A stretch of 24,375 bases of DNA from Reclinomonas americana ATCC 50394 (taxonomy: Eukaryota > Jakobida > Jakobea > Jakobida): the NCBI GenBank assembly GCA_048213135.1, contig PS015063.1, positions 211,348 through 235,722 on the forward strand, in the 5' to 3' direction. This document shows positions 15,087 through 23,974 of this stretch, piece after piece. Under the pieces are notes generated by a model. The model did no database searches and had not been told where the DNA came from. It was given only the letters and a program-made list of their open reading frames with translations. Every line of letters starts with the position of its first letter. The first letter of the stretch is position 1. The translations under genes were made by a program, and so were the position numbers.

Positions 15087-17035
15087 GTCGCAGGAACAAG
15101 CAAAAGCAAGGACAAGTATGCAATGAGGGCGAATCGTCCGACAAGAACATCGATTTGGTCAGTTCGTACCTGCAGCGACACCGAGGAGAACAACATGCCG
15201 CCACCACCGCATGTGGTTGAGCCGAAAATCCCACGCGATCCCACCGAGTTCAACAACACAGACTGCCCCGTCACGAGAACGTTGTTCAAGGTGGCCTGCA
15301 TCAGCCCCTTGCCATCATACGAGTCGACCAGGACTGGAGATAAAAATGCAAGTGAGGGTGGTTACACAGCGAAGGATGCCCACACAATACACGCAACATG
15401 AGCCGGCTGCTCCGCCGACGATAACATCGCCTTCGGGTGAGTTGCTGTATGAGCCGTCGAATGCATTGTTCGTAAACGTGCAGTTGGTGAGCGCCACATT
15501 GACCGACGCTTGGGCACTATTGTAGATGGTGACGTTGAAGGCGCTCGCCACATCCGCGAATGCTTTCGACGAGAGGAGGGCAAGCTTTAGTCAAGAAAGA
15601 GAGAGGAGACAGGGGGGAGATAGGGAGGAGAGAGGGAGGAGAGAGGACGGAGAGGGGGAGGAGAGAGGGACGAGAGAGGGACGAGAGAGAAAGGGTGAAG
15701 GAGAGCGAGAAAGAGAAAAGGAGGAGAGAGAAAGAAAGAAGGAGACAGAGAAAGAGATAAATCAAAGAGTGGGAGAGGGAGGAGAGGGGGATAAAAGAGT
15801 GCAACGGAGGCAGAATTGCATAGAGGTGCATGGCGTAACACAGAGGAATGCATGCCGACATCCGCCTTACCGATAACTGCGCCCTATAACATACACGCAG
15901 GTTGAGTTAGCACGAAGATGCAGCGCACGAGTGTTAACTGCCAAGGCGCAACTCCCTGCAGCGACACAGCGTCGAGTGAGCAACAAGGTGGGTACGTAGA
16001 TGAAGCAAAGGACAATAAATCGCAACATTGAGATTCGCGCCGCCTCCAGTATTGTACAGCGTTTTCACCTGCACCCGCCATGTAAATGACGAGGGCTCCA
16101 TCAGAGAGCGCATTCGAAACACTGGCGATGCGCACCTGATTGGAAGAAAACACAGTCGTCTGAATCGTCAACTGCAAGTAGGCCGATGCATACGCCGCCA
16201 ACGACCACGCTGTATGCATGAGAGAGACGCATAGTGAGCACACAAAGTATTTGCCACCTCTTCGGCACCCTCACCTTGAATGGCGGCACCACCGTTGAGA
16301 TTGGCACTCACAAGCGTATACGCCGAGTTGGCGGTCACTGTGTTCGCGGAAAATGTGGAATTGTACACGGAGAGCGTCACATTGGAGTTCTGCTGGTAGC
16401 CGGTGCATCGGCACATGATGGCGCCACCTGTCGCAGAGAGGGCAGATCAATGAATGGTGACAATTAGGACAAAGGGTGCCAATGTACCGCACCACCAACA
16501 TCGTTGCCGCCGTGCGACGTGGAGTTGTTGGCGACGACCGAATTCGCGGCCCACAACGTACCACGGACCGCCAGCGTGCCGGAACATGAACCCATAGATG
16601 ATGAGCCGCCGACCATCAGTCCACCTACACAGCCCGCGAAGTGTGAAAACTGAGTGTAGGGTAATGCACGTCATCAGGGAAAGAAAACAGACCGCCTCCA
16701 ACAGCAACCGTTGCCACTTGCGCGGTGGAATTGTTTCCAGTGACGGTGTTGTTGTAGAACTGACAGGGCCACAGGTGAGGACACGGAAAGCCGCCGATGC
16801 ACTCACCCAGCCGTGCAGAAGGGCAGCAGACGCACCACGGAATCTTCGACGGATACATCGAATGAAGATCCCAAAGTTGGCGCCGTAAAAGAGGAGTTGT
16901 TTTCTTCCGCGGCGTACAGGAACACCGCGCCACCTGCGGAGAACGGGAAGAGAGTGAGGAACAAAGATAGAAGAGACGAAATGCGAGACATCGTGAGCAA
17001 TGAAGAGGGCAGAGTGGGGCACGGAAAGTATGCCG

Positions 17036-17071
<36 letters not shown>

Positions 17072-20000
17072 AGAGACAAGAGACAGACAGACAAAGGAAG
17101 AGAAGAGCGAATGTGTGTGTGACAAGAGAATGACAAAGAGAGAGAGAGAGAGATACACATAAACACGATGAGGGCCAGACAGACAGACAGACAGAGTAAG
17201 AGAGAAAGAGTGTGTATGTGTGTGTCAAGACAGACAGAAAGACAAAGAGAGAGAGAGACACACACACACTTAAAAAAACCAGCCAGGCAGATAGACAGAG
17301 AAAGAGAAACAGAGAGACAGACAACGAGAGAGAAAGAAAGAGAGATAGCAGACACGCGATGCTCCATAAGAAAAAAACATTGGCGCGTGTGTCAGTTGTG
17401 CGCGCTTCTTGACTCTACCTCCGTTGCTCACGACGATCTCCATCGCATCTGCGACCGAGATCACAACACAGTAAGTGCCAAACTAGCAGGCATGATTGCG
17501 ATCTCGAAGGTGGAGAACAAAGCACTGCACGAGACGCCTCCTGAGCGACTCACCGTGATTATTAGCTGTCACCGAGTTGCTGGAAAACATGGAACCGCGA
17601 ACTGTATCACAACGCTATGTCATCAACCAGGAGGTGGCGGAAACAGGACACCGACGGCACGCACGTTGTGCACTGACAGTGGCTCCAAGACCGGGGGTTT
17701 TGGCGTACAAATAAATGGCACCTGCCGATGCACACAGTGAGGACACTTGAGAGCGACCGATCCTGTGTGAATCGCACGCACCTCCACCGGTCTCATCTTC
17801 CTTGACGGTCGCCGGTCCCACCACAATGGAATTCTACAACCGCGTGCAAGAGCAGTCAACGACGACTGCCATCGCACAACACAAAGATGCACATCATACG
17901 ACTCCAACGCAACACCGGTGAATGTGGAGTTGACAATCGATGCAGTGCACACCGAACCTATAGCAGCAGACAGGCTCACCAAATGCACCACGGCACCACC
18001 ACTTGCCGAAGGCGCCAGGAACTGTGCACGAAAGCAGTCAGCGAGTGGGAAAAATGATCGACTCAGTAGACGGGACGCACTTGAGCTGTCGAGCTCTGCT
18101 GCGACGGCACGCTAATCGAATTGTCGTTGCCTGTGACGCGCAGCATGTCGATGTTGATCGTCGGCACAACGGCAGTGTAGGCAAAGGCCATCACGGCACC
18201 GCCGACCCAGTTGCCGTCGGTGGACCCGCAGTTGGTGAACACGTTTGTATTGTTGTACAGATGGACGTCGGTGAGAGAGATGGTCGTGTTGGAGGTGCCG
18301 CTGCCAAGAGATCTGCGGGGAAAAAAGGGAGGAGATTAAGGGGCTGTGCAGAAGCGAGACATAATCTCTCAGTTAGTTACGCCACGAAACTGCACACACA
18401 GTGCCGCGCCACCGCCAATGAGCGTGCCACTCGCCACCGGAATGATGATATCGCCACCGATCGAAAAATTGTCGCTGAAGGTGCTGTTGCTGGCCGACAC
18501 GGCCAACTGCAAGGAATTCACAATTGAAAGGGCGGTCACCATGACGCCAGCTGTCATCAATACAAAAACACGGAATGAGACGAAGCAGCGACGAGGGAGA
18601 GGGCGATTCCACCTCGGACCAACACGTACCACCGCAAACAGCGCCAACAGCGTCCGCCACCTCAATTCCGAGCACGTTAATCTTGTTGCCGCTAACAAGC
18701 GAATTGACCATGTCGACGGCAAATAACGAACTCGTCCCCACGCTGGACACAAAGACCAGCACAGCACCGCCGCCCAGAATCAGGTTGCCTTCGGCAACCA
18801 CGGCATCCACGGTCAACAGCTGGTTCATCAGCTGACACTGCACAATGCTGATCTGCGCAACACCGTTGTTGGGTGCACTGCCGGTGGCAAAGGCGAGGCC
18901 GGAGCCACCGTAGACCACCGAATACTGACTCGCTAGCGAGGCAACGAAGCCACCGAGGCGGCAACTGTTTCCCGATATCACAGTCCGCACTAGAGTGACA
19001 TTGGCCGTGGTGGCGGCGGTGGGTTGTACAACGAACACGGCACCGCCTCCTGCCGTCATGACAGCGACCACAGGCAGGGCCTGCGTCGCCGATCCAACTA
19101 CTATGGCTGTGTTGTTGTACCAGATGCAGTCGGTGCACAAAAAGTTGGTGACGGTGGCATACAGGGCGCCACCGCCCACCGCCACCAGGATGCCGGTGAC
19201 GTTTGGGGCGTACACCTCCAGATAGTTGTTGGAGAGCGTGACGTTTTGCATCACCAACGTGCCGGCCTCCACGGCCACCGCGCCGCCAACAAACACACCG
19301 GCCACGTGCTTCATGTACGCGCGATCAAACAGCGAATCCGTAATCGTAGTCACTCCCGTGGTGTTCAGTTGGATGGAGAGAGCGCGCGTTCGCATCCTCA
19401 TGCCGGAGAACGTACACCTCGACACTGTGGCCGCCGACTCTGCAATCACAAACATGGACGCCTGGCCAACGACGGAGAGGCCGGAAATCGTGCCCGCCTG
19501 CTGGCTAGACACCACCATGCTGGTCGGCGTCTCAGAGTGCAGCACCGCCACGTTGGCGGGGTCGTACGCCTGTAACGTCGCCGACTGCACGCCAATCACC
19601 GTGAGAGAGGCCGTGGGGAAACCCGTCACGTTGTAGAGGCCGCCGAGGAGGAACACCGTCACCACATTGCTGGTCTCCGGGCAGGTGGCAATCGCACCGC
19701 GGATGGAGCACGGCGTCGCCGGTGATGTGCAGGAAGTGGTGGTGGTGGAGGTCGGGGAGGCGTAGGAGGTGCATGTGAGGGCGTCGGTGAACGAGATGAG
19801 CGCTGTGAGAGAGAGGGAGGGTGAGAGGGGNNNNNNNNNNNNNNNNNNNNNNNNNNNNNNNNNNNNNNNNNNNNNNNNNNNNNNNNNNNNNNNNNNNNNN
19901 NNNNNNNNNNNNNNNNNNNNNNNNNNNNNNNNNNNNNNNNNNNNNNNNNNNNNNNNNNNNNNNNNNNNNNNNNNNNNNNNNNNNNNNNNNNNNNNNNNNN

Positions 20001-20222
20001 NNNNNNNNNNNNNNNNNNNNNNNNNNNNNNNNNNNNNNNNNNNNNNNNNNNNNNNNNNNNNNNNNNNNNNNNNNNNNNNNNNNNNNNNNNNNNNNNNNNN
20101 NNNNNNNNNNNNNNNNNNNNNNNNNNNNNNNNNNNNNNNNNNNNNNNNNNNNNNNNNNNNNNNNNNNNNNNNNNNNNNNNNNNNNNNNNNNNNNNNNNNN
20201 NNNNNNNNNNNNNNNNNNCACA

Positions 20223-20275
<53 letters not shown>

Positions 20276-20286
20276 TCTCTCACACA

Positions 20287-20319
<33 letters not shown>

Positions 20320-20477
20320 TCACTCAGAACCACCACCACCACCAAGAGCGCAATCCCACCTGTTGCAGTCAAAATCACCAGCAACACCGCCAGTCGCCCT
20401 CTTACAGCGCACTTAAGCGGCGACACAGCAGCGCAGGCGCCACCTTCGCCACCGCCATGCCGCGGATATCGACGCAT
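5255..20477 (-). CDS. Giant multi-exon beta-helix (Pmp-like) surface protein with Cys-rich stalk and multi-pass C-terminus
   Basis: About 54 exons form one minus-strand gene, from ATG at 20477-20475 (in-frame stop upstream at 20534-20532) to TGA at 5255-5257. Exon ends were placed by GT-AG sites and phase. Nearly all junctions keep frame, giving about 2,700 visible residues. Order: hydrophobic N-terminal anchor; a very long ectodomain of degenerate repeats of the type N-S-T-F-x-x-N ... G-G-A-V/I/L-Y/F, as in right-handed parallel beta-helix proteins (chlamydial Pmp, pectin-lyase fold); a cysteine-rich stalk with CPPGS and MCGQCLPGY; then about eight or nine membrane helices with a YRPAFWWYELVQLLRR segment and a basic cytosolic tail. 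The same general layout occurs in large protist membrane proteins of unknown function (from memory). A role as cell-surface receptor or adhesin is inference. The gap at 14189-14957 may hide exons. The model is uncertain at 15870-16210. The separate parts are annotated below. Confidence 0.82.
7482..8325 (-). repeat. Large intron with degenerate minisatellite (period about 130-140 nt)
   Basis: The intron lies between the MCGQC exon and the first membrane exon. From about 7500 to 8065 the plus strand is purine-rich and shows recurrent blocks. GCGAAGATAATGAAGAACAT-type units occur near 7681, 7818 (diverged) and 7950. AAGAACAGGCTGGAAGAG-type units occur near 7635, 7905 and 8042. About four diverged copies fit. 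Long open frames here (both strands, Ser/Leu/Phe-rich or Glu/Lys-rich) are composition artefacts. Near the donor (8264-8325) the plus strand is instead pyrimidine-rich. Confidence 0.7.
8326..8928 (-). other. Cysteine-rich stalk (exons 40-42)
   Basis: Exons 8797-8928, 8552-8735 and 8326-8489 encode APCPPGSGMLTPTSDC, VCAVDEYSVLPSSGACLQCP, NHLVCNGGDD, then SNYWPAVS with CPYDYC, and finally CTPGS ... MCGQCLPGYSQWGE. It continues in exon 43 as SCVAC before the first membrane helix. C-x2-G-S / C-x-x-C-P / L-or-M-C-G-x-C-x-x-G-Y is the pattern of GCC2/GCC3 (ephrin-receptor-like) cysteine modules found before the membrane domain of many protist surface proteins. This is established family knowledge applied by eye. 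The cysteines probably form disulfides outside the cell. Confidence 0.75.
8960..13989 (-). other. Beta-helix ectodomain, C-terminal half (exons 19-39)
   Basis: Exons: 13736-13989, 13548-13664, 13304-13473, 12929-13227, 12771-12861, 12631-12714, 12499-12555, 12261-12425, 12072-12200, 11981-12015, 11823-11906, 11705-11738, 11559-11632, 11200-11486, 11032-11126, 10789-10953, 10430-10706, 10137-10346, 9569-9714, 9204-9478, 8960-9135. Repeats include ASGGAVYIFS, VGGAALYVNSF, FEGGGALYVLS, LGGGAIFIFA, FGGGALY, AGGAIYTVI, AKGGAAYF, TEGGAFWL, SSGGAI, SAGGAVYIS, GGTLYGL and GGGAVFLDM. The last two exons leave the solenoid: QLLAVYPGQQAEVHTT, VLDLFGQPINTFALFP and a CSNC pair form a connecting domain before the stalk. 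Exons 28-31 are very short (35, 84, 34 and 74 nt), yet all keep phase. Confidence 0.8.
14031..14957. other. Gap (769 N at 14189-14957) with suspect left flank, inside the giant gene
   Basis: A GA dinucleotide run (about 14031-14051) is followed by unusual sequence and then N from 14189. The bases at about 14120-14188 are a near copy of 11899-11953 differing only by single-base insertions (see findings). The exons either side (15170-15333 and 13736-13989) both have phase 0 at the gap, so the gap may hold no exon or whole repeat exons. About 770 N is a placeholder whose true size is unknown. Confidence 0.85.
14958..15090. repeat. Right flank of the gap: abnormal TACG-like sequence and GA run
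   Basis: Bases about 14977-15051 follow a T-A-C-G cyclic order with almost no TG, AT, CA or GC dinucleotides. A GA run follows (about 15056-15086). No coding sense is visible until the donor at 15168-15169. Treat as low-quality or intronic sequence. Confidence 0.7.
15563..15868 (-). other. Purine-rich (sense-strand pyrimidine-rich) intron
   Basis: About 300 bases between the exon at 15398-15562 and the short segment at 15871. The plus strand is nearly pure A/G from 15590 to 15800 (GGAGAGAGGGA-type), that is C/T-rich in the direction of transcription. Nothing protein-like was found apart from composition-driven Arg/Glu or Ser/Leu frames. Confidence 0.7.
16934..17418 (-). repeat. Intron with GA, GACA and CA microsatellites
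   Basis: Between exons 17419-17448 and 16836-16933. It contains a GA run (about 17038-17070), another near 17137-17152, AGACAGACAGAC tracts (about 17170-17200), CA/GT bits near 17110-17270 and AGAGAA repeats to 17350. On the transcribed strand it is CT/TGTC-rich. No exon was recognised. Long frames through it encode only simple repeats. Confidence 0.75.
19803..20323 (-). repeat. First intron of the giant gene: CT/GA microsatellite and 388-N gap
   Basis: The donor is AC at 20322-20323 (sense GTGAGAGAG) and the acceptor is CT at 19803-19804 (sense CTCTCTCACAG). The gap is 19831-20218. The donor side is a long CT run on the plus strand (about 20224-20324, GA in sense). The acceptor side is GA on the plus strand (19805-19830, CT in sense). 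The two ends are therefore complementary. Confidence 0.85.
20324..20477 (-). other. Exon 1: N-terminal signal anchor / signal peptide of the giant protein
   Basis: Exon 1 encodes about 51 residues: a basic, Gly-rich front (MRRYPRHGGGEGG), then RGRLAVLLVILTATGG, then a hydrophobic ALLVVVVVL run. This looks like an uncleaved signal anchor or a long signal peptide. The exon ends at phase 1 with donor GTGAGAG (intron from 20323). The next exon begins CG (19802-19801), which completes the Thr codon. The intron contains the 388-N gap, so an additional small exon is possible. Confidence 0.72.
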
Positions 20478-20847
20478 ACCCACACACGCTCTCAAGAGTG
20501 CGTGGCCTCTGCGCGCACACGACTCAGAAAATCACGATGATGGGACTGAAAATATACCTCGGCGGCAGAAGGATGAGGTTTGTTGACTCTGACTCTGCCT
20601 CACAGGCCGTGCCCCTGCTTTTCTCGGCAAGACAATGTCCCAGAGAAACAGCTGCTTCTATTCCGTGTGCGCAATTGCATAGAAACTGGGCTTGCCGGGC
20701 AACACATCGCCTCGTCAGTTGGTCGTCTCTTTTGCCGAGATCAGCATTCTCTGCGGTACTGACGTGCTGCACTCTGTCCCTCTCATTGAGTCTGCGCTTT
20801 CAAGTCGCAGCCGAGGTTCATTTTCTTGCTGCTGCTCCTTTCACGCA
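20478..20847. other. Intergenic region between the STPGR coiled-coil gene and the giant gene
   Basis: About 370 bases between the stop of the upstream gene (20848-20850) and the start ATG of the giant gene (20477), both on the minus strand. It should hold the 3' UTR of one and the promoter and 5' UTR of the other. No TATA box or polyadenylation signal could be assigned with confidence. The short frames here look random. Confidence 0.65.
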
Positions 20848-23800
20848 TTAGAATATTGTGCTTCCGGCACCGGCACGCAACGACATGGACAGCTGCAGCT
20901 TGTCAAAGTTGGAACCGGCAGCCACAAACGCACTGAGTTGCGTGATATCGGTGAGTGACACACGACACGCAACTGCACACTCCCTTTCCCCTTCGCGCAA
21001 CTCCTTTGGCTGGTAATCACCCGGTCCGGGCGTCATGTTGCGCGTCCCCTGTGCACGCGTTTCGCACAGCGGTCCGTCGCGCTTCTCCCTCCCAAAGCTC
21101 CACGCCGGTTGCTGGCGCGCGGCTGGCGACGAGCTGGGGCGGTACACGGGACCGGGGCTCTCACGACCACAGAACTCCTTGCTGAGGGCGGCCGACAGCA
21201 CGCGCTGCCGCATGTGTTCCTGCGAGAGGCCGAAACCGAATGCCGGCGGCTGTCGCATGCGCGACGAGGACCAAAACGTCCGCATGCCGGTGAACTCGCC
21301 GGGCCCGGGTCCCGGGGCCACGTAGCGCTCCTTGGCGCGTTCGAGTGCGGCGCGATTGCGCAAATTCTCCTGGACGATTTCTGACTTGGCGCGGCGCAGA
21401 GCCTCCACGCGTCGTCCCTTGCCGGTGAGATCCGAGAGCGTCTTTAGTCGATCGTACTCGCGCCGCCTCTTGGCGTGCTCCACGGCCTCGCGACGGTCCA
21501 TCTCCTTCAGTCGCATCTCCTCCACCCGTCTCTCGTGCTGTCTCCGCAGCGCCTCCTGCTGCCGCTGGAGATTCTCCTCGGCCTCGCGCAGCTTCCCCTC
21601 GATGCGCTCACGCTTTTCCTCCTCCTCACGCAACGCTTGCGAGCGCGTCTCCAACCGTCGCTGCTCGCGCTCCTGCTCCTGGCGCTCACGCTCACGCCTC
21701 TCGTTCTCCATCTCCTCGGCTCGCCGCTGCAGTCGCTCCTCGGCGGCACGCTGCTTGTCCAGGGCCGCCTGAATGCGAGCCGCCTCCTGCTCCGCATTGC
21801 GCCGCTGTGTTTCGGCAATATGATGCGCCTTCTCCTCGGCCTTGCGTCGCATGTCCTTGCGGTGCGCCTGCCGTGACTCGGAGAACTCCTCCATTTTGCG
21901 CTCGTGTTCCCGCGCCCGCTCGCCAAACTGCCTGCGCGCCTCCTCCAGCATGTGTCGCTGTCGATCCGCAGCCGCACGCTGCCGTTGCTCATTCTCCTCA
22001 CGCAATCGTGCCAACTCGGCTGCACGCTCACGACGAGCGGCCTCCTGCGCGCGCTCGCGCTCCTCCACGCGCTGCTCCAACTCACGCTGCGTGGCCTCGG
22101 CACGATCGGCGGCCTCTCGCTGCATCTGCTCCAGTCGCTCTTGCCACTTGCGCTGCCGGCGATCGCGCTCGGCCTCCTTCTCGCGCATCTCTTTTTCGAA
22201 GCGTGCCTAGTTGACCAAGGGTGCTTTTTTAAGTAATCGTGGGGGGAAATGAATTGAAAAGATGGGAGGTAAGACGTACCTTTTCTCGCTCCACCTTCTC
22301 CTCGTGTTCGCGGGCCATGCGCTCATTGTCGGCAATGATGCGCTGTGTGGCCAAGGCACGTTTGCGGCTTTGTTCGGCCAGCGCTGAGTACTTGGCCAGC
22401 AGCATCTCACTCCGGCGCTTGGACTGAAGGGGGGAAGGGGGGGCGAGATTGAGCAGGAGGAAAACGAGGAACAAACGCGACTGGACTGCACTAAGTTACA
22501 CACACGCACGCACACGCACACACGCACACACATTGTCAACACACACCTCCTCCAGGCTGGCCTTGACTTTGCGCTCCAGCATTTCGGTCGTGTCGCCGTG
22601 CTGCGCGCCACCACGCATAATTTCACGGCGTCGTTCGCGAACAAGGGCGAGTTTCTCTGCAGGGCGGGGAGAGAAGAAGGTTGGAAGGGGGAAGGGAGTA
22701 TCCAGAAGGGCAGCACACAGAGACAGCGAGAGAGAGAGAGGGAGGGAGAGGAGGGGCGAGCAGTGAGCGGGAGAAGGATGACGAGTGCGAGAAATAGGGG
22801 TAAACAGAGAGAAGAAGAGGAACGGCGAGCAAAGAGAGAGAGAGAGAGAGAGATGGACGAGCACTAAGAGAGAGGACAAGCAGCGAGAGAGAACGACTAG
22901 AGTAAATTTTGAGGAGCGAAGAGAGGAAGAAGGATCGGAAGAAGCGAAAGAGAACGATGCGAGAAGTGAGAAACAGTAATAATAAACAGTGAGACAAATG
23001 GGCGCAAGCGGCCACAGCACAGGAGGCAAAGCAGCGAGAAAATGAAGCGAGGAGTGAGAGAAAATGGAGAGCAGTGACAAATCAAGGGATAACAGCGAGA
23101 AACATAGGCGCAAGCGGCCACAGAATAGGAGGATGAGCAGGGAGAGTAGGAGAGAGCAAGCAGTGAGAAAAAGGGGAAACACAGTGAGAATATGGGGGCG
23201 AGCGACCACAGAGGACAAGAAGTGTGAGGGCAGTGAGAGTCGGATGAAAACCGACTTCGTAGAACTCACCTTTCCGTCGATTCTCCACATGCTCCCAGCG
23301 CATTTGAGCCACATCCTCCTTCACATTCCCGTCCTCGAGAAAGTCCGCAAGATCTCTGCAACGCGCGTTCCATGAGAAACGATAAGTTTCTTCAACGAAT
23401 CCCTCCCTCGATGCACTACACGCACCGCTTCACCAACTCTAGCGCCGAGATGCCTTCACTGAGACACGCGTCGATGCTACGCGGACTCGTCAGCAGAATC
23501 GTATGCGAGCCGACGGCTTTGACGTCTTCGGGGAAGTTGTCGAGAGAGATGACAGTCTCGCCTGGTTGCGCCGCACGCATGCCCACCAGATCGAGCATGA
23601 TGCCGCCGCCTCTGCAGCGAGTGTCAACGAGGGGAAAGGGGGGAGGGGGAGGGAAGAGAGAGAGGGAGAGAGAAAGAGAGGAGAGGNNNNNNNNNNNNNN
23701 NNNNNNNNNNNNNNNNNNNNNNNNNNNNNNNNNNNNNNNNNNNNNNNNNNNNNNNNNNNNNNNNNNNNNNNNNNNNNNNNNNNNNNNNNNNNNNNNNNNN

Positions 23801-23932
23801 NNNNNNNNNNNNNNNNNNNNNNNNNNNNNNNNNGGAAGAGAGAGAGGGAGGGAGGGAGAGAAAGAGAGGGGGAGAGAGAGACAGAGAACCAGGGACACCT
23901 GAACAGCAAGCGAGAAGAGAGACGGAGATAGA

Positions 23933-23974
<42 letters not shown>

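Larger units (their letters stand above)
15170..19802 (-). other. Beta-helix ectodomain, N-terminal half (exons 2-18)
   Basis: Exons: 18630-19802 (largest, 1,173 nt), 18391-18550, 18081-18312, 17893-18021, 17782-17833, 17665-17721, 17554-17601, 17419-17448, 16836-16933, 16693-16759, 16493-16624, 16275-16427, 16069-16209, 15897-15955, 15871-15883 (doubtful), 15398-15562, 15170-15333. Exon 2 opens with a Cys/Thr/Ser-rich segment (ALTCTSYASPTSTTTTSC) and CSIRGAIATCP, typical of the cap of such solenoids. Repeats follow: VGGGALYATV, GGGAVFVVQP, ILGGGAVLVF, LIGGGAALCV, GGAIYLYAKT, GGAVFLYAAE, GGAIMCRCTG. Asn-rich F-x-x-N turns and many N-x-S/T sites fit an extracellular glycosylated domain. Exons of 30-67 nt are common and introns are mostly 57-105 nt. 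Confidence 0.8.

Noticed and set aside
16447-17367. Minus-strand frame rich in SLSLSL
   Set aside because: Read-through of exons 10-12 into a CT/TGTC microsatellite intron; only the short GG-containing exons are supported.
18003-18527. Plus-strand open frames over the beta-helix gene, including 19024-19575
   Set aside because: Antisense shadows of real minus-strand exons with favourable composition; they lack domains and splice structure.
5255-20477. Bacterial origin (Pmp autotransporter) or bacterial contamination
   Set aside because: The repeats resemble Pmp, but there are dozens of spliceosomal introns, no autotransporter beta-barrel, and a eukaryotic-type multi-pass C-terminus.
22496-23314. 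Minus-strand 272-residue Leu/Ser/Phe-rich frame
   Set aside because: Mostly intron between exons 23270-23355 and 22547-22656; only its ends are coding.
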